A stretch of DNA of 64,000 nt, taken from assembly GCA_963922205.1 (NCBI GenBank), contig CAWUHX010000006.1, positions 682,001-746,000 on the forward strand, given 5' to 3'. Source of the stretch: Romanomermis culicivorax. Lineage: Eukaryota > Nematoda > Enoplea > Mermithida > Mermithidae. The position numbers were made by a program, and so were the translations under genes. This document shows, one piece after another, positions 1 through 21,553 of the stretch (the stretch's first letter is position 1; every line of letters begins with the position of its first letter). Below the pieces are notes generated by a model. That model saw only the letters and a program-made list of their open reading frames with translations, was not told the origin of the DNA and did not search any database.

Positions 1-9358
<9,358 letters not shown>

Positions 9359-9456
9359 ATTAGGAGCAAACTAATAGGGAAGAAGAAGTAGATTCTCCGA
9401 GTTTACATCATCATTTTATATGTTCCATACCCCGATTGCCGTATCGCAGAAGCTGG

Positions 9457-9462
9457 AATAAA
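9457..9462 (+). promoter_or_regulatory. poly(A) signal AATAAA for the cyclase gene
   Basis: AATAAA lies about 100 bases after the proposed cyclase stop, which supports the transcript ending here. Confidence 0.5.
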
Positions 9463-9506
9463 GTAGGAGATTTTTGTCCAGAACAAAGTCGGAGAAAACT
9501 TGGAGA

Positions 9507-9747
9507 TACAGTTTGTTTTTTATAAAATGCTTCCGAATTGAAAAATTTAAAAAATCATAACTCGTTCACATAAAGCTTTTATAGTAAGACTTTCAACTAA
9601 AACAAATTGTAAACGATAAGTTATGTGTGCTCACAAATTTTCAGTCCGTGCTGACACGCCAGTTTAGCAGAAAATCATAAAAATATCGAATAATGCGTGC
9701 TTGCCACTTTTATTACACTGAAGCGTTTGTGGAAAAACGGAATATAC
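9507..9747. mobile_element. 250-bp TIR family (TATAGTCTG), diverged copy
   Basis: It starts ACAGTTTGTTTTTTATAAAA, carries the internal CACAAATTTTCAGTCC block and ends near GGAAAAACGGAATATA. It is more diverged than the copies at 14748, 19221 and 55723. Confidence 0.6.
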
Positions 9748-10355
9748 TCCAGAGATTTTTATATGTCTTTTTTTCCCATTCATCTCTCGCCATACTCACA
9801 GTGTGTACTACATATGAAAAGTTGAACACAAAATAAAAATGCAAATCTTCAATGAAGAGCGTTAAAGCCAAACGGTCATAAATGAGCTGCCTATCACTGC
9901 CTTGAAAGAAGAAATTAGTGTGTCAAAAATTAAAGCTGATTACTATGGTGAAAATATCTTGATGGTGAGGCGAGGCGAAAAGATATCGAACAACGAGTGA
10001 CAATTGATCCCAATCAGGTTAAAGTGATGATGTTCACGACTTTGCGACCAGTGGTTTTCTGAATCAGTGTCCTTCTGCATCACATGACTCATCTGAAATC
10101 TGCTCTTCTATCAGCTATTTCGCTATGCAGTTATTTTTTACTATTTTGTTTACTTGTATTTCAGCTGATATAACATCATGATATATCATTGATCTAATTA
10201 GATATGACCAATTAAATCAATTAGATGATGAGCAGCAAATTTCTGGATTCGTCATAAGGTTTTAAAGAATTTCTTCTTCGAATCGGCCTAATTAGTTGTA
10301 CCAAAGCTCCTTCTTCACTTTCGTCGATATTTTCATTAGTCGAACGGTCAACTAA

Positions 10356-10669
10356 AGGCCCTGTCATACTTCGCCGGGCGGTACCGCGCGGCGCCGGTTG
10401 TCCTATTCATACTAAAATGCGGCGCCGGCCGGCGCCGCGCGGTACCGCTTCTGAGGTATGAATAGGTTTTTGTAATTTTTGCGGCGCCCCGTCAGGTTTC
10501 AACTAAACCAATACACATTTTTTGAGAAGAGCAAAATCCAAAAGTAAAAAAGCGGCGCCGTACGGCGCCGCGCGGCGAAGTATGACAAGCCACCGCGCGG
10601 TACCGCGCGGCGCCGCCTGTTAGTATGAATAGGACAACCGGCGCCGCGCGGTGAAGTATGACAGGGCCT
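10356..10669. mobile_element. GC-rich palindromic TIR element with TAA target duplication
   Basis: Its ends are AGGCCCTGTCATACTTCGCC and the reverse complement. The element is flanked by TAA on both sides (10353..10355 and 10670..10672). Inside are many GGCGCCG, GGTACC and GCGCGG palindromes in sharp contrast with the AT-rich surroundings, plus the inverted pair TTGTCCTATTCATACTA. A 3-bp TWA duplication is typical of PIF/Harbinger-type MITEs. No protein is encoded. A small relative lies at 48992..49090. Confidence 0.85.
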
Positions 10670-12113
10670 TAACTGTCGCAATCATTTTTCACAATGCAAA
10701 ATCATGCCTTTCTTCGAATTTACTTTTGCTCCTTGCAGGAATAATACTCAAAACAATTTCGTTTCCTTTTTCACCTAGTTCGCTCCAAAGTTTCTCCGAG
10801 TTTGTTCTTACATTACTTTCTCCACCTTCTGCGATGCGAAAAAAAATTCTTTCTGAATTTTTCCAGGATTTTTCCCAATTTACTCCATGAATGCTACCAA
10901 TCGTCTCTTATTTCACTTACTCCACCTTCAGTGAATGGCCCAAATAATGTAAAATCAATTTGCTGCACCAAACTGAAGGAAGTACATGAATACAACGGTA
11001 ACTATGTTTTTTGTCCTGGATACCAAAATTGGTGCAATTTTGCGGAAAAAAGAATAGGATTATTCCATGAAAAAATTTTTATTCGAATTCGTAGAAAATG
11101 AAAAATAATTGAGCTTTCAGGTTAGTCGAGTCTTATACGCCAATCTCTTACCATTCGAAAGCTATTGCTATTCAATCATAATGGTTTACTTTATGATCAA
11201 ATTTCCAATTCGATTGTGTTCAGTTGAAAGATTGCTGTACATTTGAAAACGTTTACCATGTAATTCAACAGGATCTGAGTTTTTCTGTGATCTGAATAAT
11301 CAGTTGGAAGAACATGGATATGCATACCACTTCCTCCACCTTATTCTTCTGGACTGAAAATGATTCCCCTTTCAATAATTACAGGGTAAAGGAACGATGA
11401 AAACGTTTTGGATCAAGGGCCTGAAGGAATGATTGTTGTGGTGGGAAAACAACTTTTTCCGTTGAGAATTTTCGCGTGCGTGTTGTTTCATCTCTTTTTT
11501 GTCACTTCGTGCCAGGAGTTCATTATTTTCCGCATAAAGCCGGGATTTTGGAACATCGGAACCCGCAGTATAATTATGCATGGGTTCGGGGGTAAACGGA
11601 CTTATTTGGTTCGTTATGCATTGCCCCTTTTTAATTGCAGTTCCTCGTGTCGTTCATGGAGTTGAAATGTGATTGATTTTTTTGCATATCCACGTAAATC
11701 ATGTGATGCTAGTCGTCCTGTTTTTGAATAAACTTAAAACCTGAGTCACATCATTCGTACATCGGAATATGTAGTCGGCGAAGTGAAACTTTTCTTGAGA
11801 AAAAGAGTCGAACAATCAGAGAAGTTAGAGCTCGTTTATAGTACACATTACGCCGTATCGGACTTGAATCGATTTTAGAGACTCACATTTAGGGACAAAA
11901 GCTTTTATAGCGCATACGCGAGCCTAATTTGCATAACTTTTGATGTAGTATGTATATCACCAAACGGAAAATGTACTTGCAGAAGACTGCTGTTCTTCAG
12001 ATGCAATTGTGACTGTCTTGGAATTATTGAATCGGAGAGTTTCAGTCAGAATCTCGCCTAAAATTATGACGTAAATTCTCCCTTCAAATTTGTATGATGG
12101 TATAAGATTTGAT

Positions 12114-13096
12114 CGTGCCCCAACTCCGCCACCGTCCCAACACCGCCACCGTCCCATCTCCGCCACCGTCCCAACTCCGCCACTATCGTGTCCCAACACC
12201 GCCACCGTCCCAACTCCGCCACTGTCCCAACACCGCCACCGTCCCAACTCCGCCACTGTCCCAACTCTGCCACTTTCTTGTCCTAACTTTCGCAATCTTT
12301 CAAAAAGTTTGTTTTTTGTAACAAAGTTTTTTTTTACTTAACAACATGACATTGCTAATTCATAGGATGGCAAAAATTGATATTATCATTAAAGCAATAA
12401 ATACATGGTATATTTATATAATCTTCGTTTGTATAGTCGTACTTAACTATACAAACGATTTTATCGAAATAACCAAAAATAGAACAACGAGCGTGAGACC
12501 GGAATTTACTTCATTAGCATATTACCAAAATAACTGTGTGCTTTGCGCATTAAAATACAAACATGCGGATCTGTTTTCATTTCTTGTTGTCAATTGATTC
12601 GAATTTGTGTAATCAAATCATGGGTGACTTTAGTCCTATTGAAAATTTTATGAATCAGGAATTAAAGAGTAGAACGGGAACGATTTGATGGCCAGAATAA
12701 CAGATTATTTGCGTCATTTAGTGCATCTATTGGGTTAATGTTGAAATTTGCATTCGGAATTGATGAATAAATATGATACATTGACACGGAAAAATTATCA
12801 CTTATATCTTAAAATATTGTTCATTCATAGATCTGATAAGCACATTTGGTTAAGTTTAACGCGTTACAAAAAACAAACTTTTTGAAAGTTAGGACAAGAA
12901 AGTGGCAGTTGGGACAGTGGTGGAGTTGGGACGGTGGCGGAGTTGGGACGGTGGCGGTGTTGGGACAGTGGCGGAGTTGGGACGGTGGCGGAGTTGGGAC
13001 GGTGGCGGTGTTGGGACACGATAGTGGCGGAGTTGGGACGGTGGCGGAGTTGGGATGGTGGCGGTGTTGGGATGGTGGCGGTGTTGGGACGAGCCC
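12114..13096. mobile_element. foldback element with minisatellite arms, 11-bp target duplication
   Basis: The two arms, about 12114..12343 and 12850..13096, are inverted repeats. Each has an outer array of a ~17-18-bp unit (GTGGCGGAGTTGGGACG, or CACCGCC in the inverse) and an inner unique block (TCAAAAAGTTTGTTTTTTGT). The middle, about 500 bp, is AT-rich and has only a short accidental frame. The direct repeat TAAGATTTGAT occurs at 12103..12113 and 13097..13107, immediately outside the arms, and shows insertion as a unit. The structure resembles Drosophila FB/foldback elements. No transposase is present. Confidence 0.88.
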
Positions 13097-13474
13097 TAAG
13101 ATTTGATGAGAGCCATTTTATCACCAATACTCTACAATATAATTATAGTTAACGAAAAAGTGAAATAAGACATCTTACTGATGGATAGCAGAACTATTTA
13201 GTGCCTCAGTCTTATTTAGATATTACATTGACCAGTTCATTTTTCCAAGAAAGCTCTTTCTCTTCACGACAACTGATGAATTTAGGAAAATTTGAGACTA
13301 TAGTCTAATTTTCTTGAAATGTTTCCAAAGGATAAAACTGAAAATCAAGATTTGATTTTTATACATCAAACAAGATCGAAAATTAGTGGGCATACTCAAC
13401 TAACCTTCAAGAATTTTTTAAGTGAGAAATTCTATGATCGTGAACGCTTCATGTAACGGTTTTGACGACAATAC

Positions 13475-13737
13475 TGTAGTCTATTTTTCTTACAAGGCTT
13501 CTCAAAAATGAAATAGGAATGCAAATACAATGTTATATTTTTGTAATTTTCTACTCAGCCACATGTCATTTAGAACTGAAAATTCAGGAGTTATTTTGGC
13601 TAATTCTTAAGTACTTTCATTCAAGAAATTTCAAAAGTCAAAACCCAGTGAAAAGTAATTTCGAAGACAGCACTTATTTGTATTATTATCTTATTTAGAA
13701 GCATTTGATAAAAAAAACAGATTATAATTTTTGTCAT
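13475..13737. mobile_element. 250-bp TIR family, reverse-orientation copy
   Basis: It reads TGTAGTCTATTTTTCTTACA at one end and AAACAGATTATAA at the other, with an internal GGACTGAAAATTC-like block in the inverse orientation to 14748. Confidence 0.6.
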
Positions 13738-14747
13738 GCTGTATATATTAATATAGTTAGTTTTTGTCATAATGTTTGGACTGATTAATTTCGGTGATCA
13801 AAACCAATAAAGTGATATGAAGTTCGCTCTTCCCACTCACTTTTGCTGGAATATTTCAGCTTGAAGATATGAAAATTATGCAGCAAGATTCAAAAATAAC
13901 TTTGGACCTCAATTATGGAAAATGGTATCCCCATATAAAAATCAAAGTATAGTTCATGAAACTTTGATTAGTATTTAATCATCATAAGCAATATAGATCT
14001 GTCGTTTATAAATAGTTATGAAGACGTTTCTGAAGATACCATTTTATCAACACGGACATCAACATGCTTGTCGAAATGATAGCACTTTTATGAATAACAA
14101 CATCATTGAATTTACTACTGAGAATGAGTGTTGATGGCGGAATCACTACGGACTATGACAAGCCTGCAACCTTAAGCTCGACCCGATCCGACTCGTCAGA
14201 ATTTTCTTTTGGTCCGTTTCTGCGCTAGATACTGGTTCAAACTCTAGAGATCTATTTAGGCGTTTCAGCAGAATATGAAAATTTTATCTTTAAAAACGCT
14301 AAACTAACAGAGTTCTGCTCATACAGGATATATTTATTTTTTCTTTTGATTTGATTTCCCAAAGCGCGCAAATGAACAAAGCATAGCCTAAAAGCTCGAG
14401 ATCTGAAAACACCAATGAAGTTGGCTTTTGCAAATCCGAAGTTTATTACTATCATGCACTCAAGATAACCAGGCAGGTAGATGTAGCAAATGAAATGTGC
14501 ACAATGCAACGATGGCTTAGAAGAGTTGTTAATACCTTAACACGGATAAAGCCTCTGGGTTTTAGAATTAATGAGTTTGCAAACATTTTAATCCAGTTAT
14601 TTCAAACGTAAGCCCTCTTCTGACGTGCATAATAAGGATTAGGATTCCTTCTCGATACAATACCCTACTCGTAACTTTGTTATATAGCAGTCTGATTCGT
14701 TTTCTATGATTCAGTTATGGGTTTTTGTAGTTGGTCATACACGGTTT

Positions 14748-14998
14748 TATTGTCTGTTTTTTATAAAATATTTCCAAATGAAAAAGTGACACAAATCAGT
14801 ACTGTCGTCATAATCGTTTACATAGAACGCTTACCGTAAAATTTTTCACTCGAAAAATTGTTGAAGGTGAGGTCAGTATGGTCATAAATTTTCAGTCTTA
14901 TATGATATATTGTTTATCAGAAAATCGTGAAAATCTGAAATACTACTTGCTTTCCACTTTCACTATTTAGAAGCATGTCAAGAAAAACAGACTATAGT
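14748..14998. mobile_element. 250-bp TIR family, well-preserved copy
   Basis: It starts TATTGTCTGTTTTTTATAAA and ends AAGAAAAACAGACTATAG. Internal blocks such as GTGACACAAATCAGTACTGT and CTGAAATACTACTTGCTTTC are almost identical in the copies at 19221 and 55723. Confidence 0.85.
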
Positions 14999-15329
14999 AT
15001 CGGTTTTTTCTTCACAATATGACTTTTTGGTGATATTATAATTATAACAAACCATGTTTAATCCGATTTCCGGGGTACAAATGTAAAAATATACATTTTT
15101 GGATAAAAATTAGTATAGCTGAGCACTGAGGATATCAAGCTGCCATATCGTTCGTGAAATTCGCGCTCTTTACCAATAGTTGCAGACTATTGTCTTGCCC
15201 ATGTGGTTTCGACTAATTAGTGCAGAGAATACAATTATTTAGTGTTCAAAACTGCAATACTGACGGTAGTGAAAGAATCTTTTTTATAGAATGCTTCTAA
15301 GCTGGAAGATAACAAAAATTAGTATTAGC

Positions 15330-15750
15330 GCCAAAATCGTTCAAAGCAAGGAGTGAGGGTCTCCAAGTGTTATACGTGTTATAGTGCATTCGATAGTCCA
15401 CAGCAACCTGAGTAATGTTACACTGACCATTTTTGCCCATCGGACTTCTGTATACTGAAACATGCGTGCGATTAAGTTCGCTGACACAAGAAAAGTTCCC
15501 GACTGGGAAGGCAATCTGATCTCGCACCATTTTCGATCTTTGAGTTCTTAAACCTCATCAAAGTTCAGAACTATGTATTTGATAAACTGTTAGAGGTAAA
15601 TCCTTCTTATAAAGGACATTTTGATAGTGCATATCGTGACATGTTTTAATCCTATCCCTTTGTGGAGATCTGGTGCAGGCAAACTTACCATTATGCAAAT
15701 TTTGGTCAAAATATAGCCTATGGACAAAAAAGACCAGTATAACATCATTT
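15330..15750. repeat. dispersed repeat shared with 20235..20610
   Basis: The two share GAGGGTCTCCAAGTGT at the start, then GTGCA[TC]TCGATAGT, GGAAGGCAAT and a CATCAAAGTTCAGAACT-like block in the same order. It is an old mobile or segmental repeat with no visible protein. Confidence 0.6.
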
Positions 15751-15851
15751 GCATGAAAATAGCCTATCGAATTCACTATACGATGCAAATATTTGTTATT
15801 AACACCTTAAGATTCCCCCTCATAAGATTTTACTATACTCCATTTACCTTT

Positions 15852-16217
15852 AATTGTAAGACGCAGCGAGAAAAAAAAGTAAGTTCAATTTGATGCACAA
15901 TTTTAACGGCGTGAAAAAATTATGTCATAGAAAAACGCAAAATTTCTCTATATCAATGGAAACGTGGAATGAATACTGTAGAAAACATATGAACTCTTCG
16001 TGACAAAGTGGAGACCAAAATGCGTGTCCTCATGCTTGTCCATTTTTGATTGGATGGAACTGTGTCAACACCCAGATGCATGTGACGAGATCATTGGAGG
16101 AAATTTTCAGTCTGTTTGTCGCTAATGGACGAGAAAGTTTTTCATATTCATTAAGGTAATAAGCTTGCTATTTTTTCCGAACGGAACTTATTCTCATCAG
16201 TTCACTGCATTCGCCAC
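15852..16217. mobile_element. GCAGCG-ended MITE
   Basis: The left end GACGCAGCGAGAAAAAAAAG (with TAAGTTCAATTT) is mirrored by the right end TTCACTGCATTCGCC on the plus strand. Interior blocks align with 1036..1310. Confidence 0.6.
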
Positions 16218-17029
16218 TTCAAAATAAATAGTCTATAGCAGTTTTTGCTAAAAATCTTTATTCAAATACATACAGTTCATGCTGACCTGCACTTCACTAA
16301 ATCACTGCTTGTTGCTTTCAGATTTATATGATTGGTTGCAGATCCGTATCCAGCTATTGTTGTGCAAACTTTAATGTAGTACTGATCATGAAATTTCACT
16401 GATCAGGCAGTGAGCCTATTTGATTTCTGTGTTAGGCTCGTTTATTTTGTTCAACTACCACGTGCAAAAATCACTTTTCGTAAAATCTTCACTTTTCCGA
16501 ATTTCTCAATAATTGCTTGACGGCCGGTGGTGGATCAGGAATCTGTCTAGAACTAACTAAAGTAAAATTTTTGTGAATATTCCTATCGGTCGTAATGCTT
16601 CTACACTATCGTTGATATTGCTGTCATTTTTAAAAAAATTTCATGGGAAAATACAGATCTAATATTCTCACATTAAGGAATTTTATGAAGTCGTGGCTTT
16701 CGAAGGCAAAGAAAACTCACCAGAATAATTTTCCTATCGAATTCAAAAATCGTGGGTTTATAAGTCTTCAACTTCCTTGTGTTAAACTTACCGGCAGGAT
16801 GTTTTCAAAATCGTGGAAAAATTTTCAAAAAAGAGTCATTCAACAGTCTACAATTTTTCTGATGTCGGGATAAATACCAAACAGGCTTTTATGCCAAAGA
16901 CGCATGGTAACTTGAGGATGTCTGTATTGTTTATAGGGTAGTGTTCATCTTGAATTTTAAAGTGAAAATTTTACGTGTCAAGTAGGTTATTTAAAATTGT
17001 AAGAGTACAATGCCAGAGCCCGCTTGCAT

Positions 17030-17600
17030 CATCGCATGAGCTCAGGAGTCGAGGAGTTCAGGAGTGCAAAAGTCGTTCAGGAGCTCAGGAATGCTTGCTA
17101 GGACAAAATTAGAAGTTCGCTAGTTTAAGGGTGTTTGCTTGCATCAAACACTCCTAGAGTAATTCGTTTTCTAAGAGTTCAGGAGTGAATGCGCTATTTT
17201 ACGTTGTCAAGAAAGATAAATATCGATTTTTCTTCTATTTTGTTTCACAATTCTGTCATTTTATGTCTAGATCGTCTGCTGTTCACATGAGAATCACATC
17301 TCATAAACTTTAGATTCTCAACTGTCATCATCAATAAAACAATACATTGCATGGAGTAGCATTAGATAAATGACCAATCGACATGGTAGCAATTGAACTT
17401 TCAGAAATAGATTTATCGCTATTTGCTACATCATAATCTCAACTCATTCTTGAAGTATTACTCATTCTAAGTTCATCAATAAAAATCTGTAAATCATCGA
17501 AATTGAACTTTTCCTCCTTCGATCTTGAAGACGATGTTGGCCAGTTCAGGAGCACAAACATTGCTTCAAGCTTATTCTTCGACTCCTGAACTCGTTAGTT
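17030..17600. repeat. inverted repeat with AGGAGTTCAGGAGTG arms
   Basis: The left arm (17030..17190) repeats GGAGTTCAGGAGTG-like words. The right arm ends with the inverse, CGACTCCTGAACTCG, at about 17579..17593, and both arms hold CTTGC/AGCTT words with CAAACA. It looks like a decayed foldback element with an AT-rich middle. Confidence 0.5.
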
Positions 17601-17639
17601 CAAGCTATAGATGAAGTCGTAAGTTGCCAATCCTTACCA

Positions 17640-17860
17640 CGGCCGTTGGACAAGTATCCCCTTCGCGAAGCCAACTTCAGGCGTGGATAACTCATAAACA
17701 TATACCGGTGCATTAGCATTCTTTACACGGTTGAATAGAGCTTTGAAACTTGCGTCCAATATTGGAAATCAAAATTTGAATCAGAAAATCTGATGAAGTT
17801 CGTTTGGTCGAAGGAACCCCCTTCCCGGAGTAAATGTTTGTGCAACCGGATCCAGAACCA
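17640..17860. repeat. dispersed repeat shared with 4890..5115
   Basis: This is the second copy of the GGAAATCAAAATTTGAATCA family. Shared blocks run in the same order through CTTCCCG and the TGTGCAACC/GTGCAACC block. Confidence 0.6.
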
Positions 17861-19220
17861 TCTAATTTTTTATAAAGCAGGCTTTTCGAGGAATATAAAT
17901 TTGCACAACGAAGCTGGTTTTGTAGTTGACATGCGTAATATTCGAACTTCGAAGGTTAAATTCTTTGGCAAACTCGCAGCATCACATTGTTATTCTGCGG
18001 TATGCTATTTCTACGAATTTGTATGATCAAAATGGAGTGACTTGTATCAACTCCAACAGTATAGGAAGATATTTGTGTTGTTTAAAGAATAAGAGCTCTA
18101 GATTGATAAAATTAATATGACGTGCCTGCTCTCATACGATGAGCCTTCCCATTTCAAGTGTTGTTTTTGCAGTACTCAACATCTTTTCACTCTGGAACAC
18201 ACCATGACATATCTTTCCACTATGCTCCCAGTTGGAAATCATGCGTGAACAAGACGTATTGATATCGGAGCCTAATGATATCATAAAATTCATAGCTCAC
18301 ATGCATTATTCGAAAATCACAAAGTAAATAAAATTATGATTACTTGATTAGACGACCGCTAATCAGCAACGAGAGGTGTTGAAAAAAATGCGAGCATGCT
18401 TTTTCCAACTCGATCAGGGTGAATATGTTTACTGGTAAACATGATATTAGAATGAACATGCTTTTTTGGAATAGTCATTTTGTGCGCGCGTTAATTAGTT
18501 TATACTAGCCGCCCGAGTGTTGTTTTTGACATTTGACGGACTTCTCGTTTTTTATTACTGTAGCCTTTTTTCTAACATTTCTAACTTCGAAACAATGGCT
18601 CAGTGGGAATTTGCGCCTCCTTTTATCACGTGACAAAGTTTGATGATGTCGCTTGAATAATTCAACTCAAAGCGCATTTCTCGCCAGATAGAAGTTTTTC
18701 GCGTCATCTTGAACCGTAAATGAATCTTCGTGTAGAGCATACGTATTTGGTGCAGTTGCGATTCAAGCACCCCTTCTAAAACATTTTATACTTGTTTCTC
18801 ACAGTTTTAAATAATCGAATGAATTGCACCTCTCAAAGTGCCTTTCTTTGAAAAGTCTCATCGAACCAGAAGGGCTATAGTTAAGTGCGTTTTTGAAACA
18901 ACTTTTCAAGATTCGAATAATTATGAAAGATTTCAAAGCTCTGATGCGTAAGTTTTTTCACAAGATTTTTTAGGTCCTAGGTACTTTAGGTCAGCGGAGA
19001 ATTTAGTGAGCATTATTTTCATCAAGCTTGAGGTTTCTCTGCTTGTCGGGATTCGATCATCATTCACCATGACTAGATAGACCGTCCGCCACAATTAGAC
19101 GATTGTTTCTAGAAAGTATACAAAGTGAATCCAATTAGAATTACGCGAATCTGCGAGCAAATTTTTTCTCTAATTAGCTCCTCGGTAACGATTGCAAATT
19201 TTTTTCGAATTCTCCCGTTC

Positions 19221-19471
19221 TATAGTCTGTTTTTTTATAAAATGCCTCCAGATACAAAAGTGACACAAATCAGTACTGTCGTCGAAATCGTTTACATAAA
19301 CTTCTTACTGTAAAATTTTTCACTTGAAAAATCGCTGAAGGTTAGATCAGTACGCTCACAAATTTCTAGCCCTACATGATATTTTGTTTATCAGAAAATC
19401 GCAAAAATCTGAAATACTACTTGCTTTCCACTGTCATTATTTGGAAGCATTTCAAGAAAAACAGACTATAG
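19221..19471. mobile_element. 250-bp TIR family, well-preserved copy
   Basis: It starts TATAGTCTGTTTTTTTATAA and ends TTCAAGAAAAACAGACTATA. It is very close to 14748 and 55723, which suggests relatively recent amplification. Confidence 0.88.
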
Positions 19472-19785
19472 ATTACTGGATATATACCTCCTCCCTGAAT
19501 GCTCTTCAATATGTTACTTTCAAAATTTTACGAGAAAGGGTGTCAATTAGACATTTCGTGAGCGACGTTACACTCGTCATTTTTGTCCGTCATCATCGTT
19601 TTCATCCTAAAATTTCCATAAATGTTATAAACAGCGGAGAATTCACATGTATCTGATTGGACCAACAAGTCAAAAAATATAGCCAAACATTCATTTGATA
19701 GTTGCTTATCAGATATTACAACGTTGTCGGTAAAAAAAATTTCGGCATCAAATTTTTTTGGGTTTGTCCATGAAGTTTAAGAGCT

Positions 19786-20054
19786 TATAGTCTGTTATTT
19801 ATAAAAAGCTTACGAATCAAAAAAAGTAAAAACTGGCGCTGTCGTCGACATCGTTATCACGAAGCTTTTACGATAAGAAAACGACCCGAGAAAGCAACTT
19901 TAGCAACTCAAATAATTATGAAAGGTTGGTTGAGTATGCTCGCAGATTTTCAGTCCTATGTGTCATTACGGTTAAGCAGGAAATCGTAAAAGTATGAAAT
20001 CGTACTTGCTTTCCTTACTAGCCACTTGCGAACATTTCAAGAAAAACAGATTAC
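19786..20054. mobile_element. 250-bp TIR family, diverged copy
   Basis: It starts TTATAGTCTGTTATTTATAA and ends CAAGAAAAACAGATTA. It carries a few small internal insertions compared with 19221. Confidence 0.75.
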
Positions 20055-20234
20055 ACAAATAGAAGACAGTGCAAAGTTTAAGGGCCGGGATGTCAGAGTA
20101 TTTCTAGATATCTGTGATTCCTTTTAATTGCGGCTTTCTGCATGTTTGCATTAATCTCCAGAGACCACGTACAGATGGCGTTCATTAAAGAATTTGTGTA
20201 GATTTTGATGTAGACAAGAAAGATTTAGAGTAAC

Positions 20235-20610
20235 ATTACACTCGATGGAGGGTCTCCAAGTGTAAATTCTGAAATCGTGTGTGTTGTAAAGTGCACTCGA
20301 TAGTTGGCAGTAACCTGATTAATTTTCCGCGAGCCTACTTTACACTGGGATAATGATAAGTGGAAAACGGCATTCAAAAAACACTATACTAGAAAAGTTT
20401 CTCACAGAAGGAAGGCAATATGACATGTGAAGTCTTGAATTTCATCGAAGTTTAGAACTGTGTATTTCGTGGGCTACCAAGGATGAACGTTTATTCAACG
20501 GGTGAACGGGCATTATTGTAGTACTAACAATTATCTGTCTTACGAACTTTATATCCCCCTTACGCAAACTTTAATGTGAATATGGCCTGCGGGCAAAAAA
20601 GATTTTTTCG
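20235..20610. repeat. dispersed repeat shared with 15330..15750
   Basis: It begins TCGATGGAGGGTCTCCAAGT and follows the same block order as the 15.3-kb copy, ending near a GGGCAAAAAAGA/GGACAAAAAAGA block. Confidence 0.6.
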
Positions 20611-21094
20611 ACGTCCATTTTTCTAATTATTCCAATTATTTTACTCTTACTTTCTGGTTATTTTATTATATTTCAGATGAACGGACGTTTTCTTCGAATA
20701 TATTCTATACTAGTCCAGAGTCTGTAATTTCTGTATTTTTTCCTTAAATTTCGTCAATTAGCTGTTTCTTTTGCATGTTAAGGTTAAAAAGCGGTAATTT
20801 GCATGATGACAGTTTAAATGGAATTTGCCTGATATAATTTCAGAAACTAATTATTGTATTCTATCTTTTGAACACAATTTTTCAGATCTGCATTACTTAA
20901 GTATAATGAAGATTTCACGAAGTGAGAGTTCTAAACTAAGCAGTTTCAAACAACTAGAGATGCTGAACTTGTACGTTTCAGTTTTCCCTATCTGATGACA
21001 AAGTCTAAGGGCTAAGACCAGTAGTCAATTGTATCCAGATTTTATACACTGGGAACGCAATCGTTCTTTCTCCTCGTCAGTTCATTTTGTGTGA

Positions 21095-21553
21095 ATGATA
21101 CGGCACCGATTCGAAGGAAAAAAAGATTCAAATGAAATTAGCTCGGCATCTCGGTTTCAGTTATTATTTTCATTTCATCATCAACCTTTCGGCGAAATAT
21201 CTTCCTTAACACATGTCACGAAGCAGTATGATCTTTTCTTGCTATTACAGTGCTTATCCCCAAGCTTGTTCTTGATAAAAAGCCTTTTATTCGCCACATT
21301 GTCTTTTTCTCCAAAAAGCCACTTTGTCCTCGGCCATGCCATGACGACCGGAAATTATATCCCATTTTCGGATGCGGCCATCAAATTTTTTGTCCATAAA
21401 CTCTACTTTTATTTTGCTCTTTTACGCCTTTTATACGCTATTCTAAAATTTTTTCCCGTTTATATGAGAGCCATCTTCGTAGACGATGACAAAATTTTTT
21501 GCCTATCATCGTCATTTTTCCAATTTCTTGAGCTACATTTTCTAGAAGAGTGA
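21095..21553 (+). other. 152-codon open frame, doubtful
   Basis: This is the longest frame in the intergenic region upstream of the first GPCR. It is rich in Phe, Leu and Ser, with no domain, signal or splice context that I recognise. T-rich DNA gives such frames by chance. It lies about 1.1 kb upstream of the GPCR gene and on the same strand. Confidence 0.12.

Noticed and set aside
12090-13152. Overlapping frames on both strands giving Pro- or Trp/Gly-rich peptides
   Set aside because: They are translations of the minisatellite arms; open frames on both strands follow from the repeat unit.
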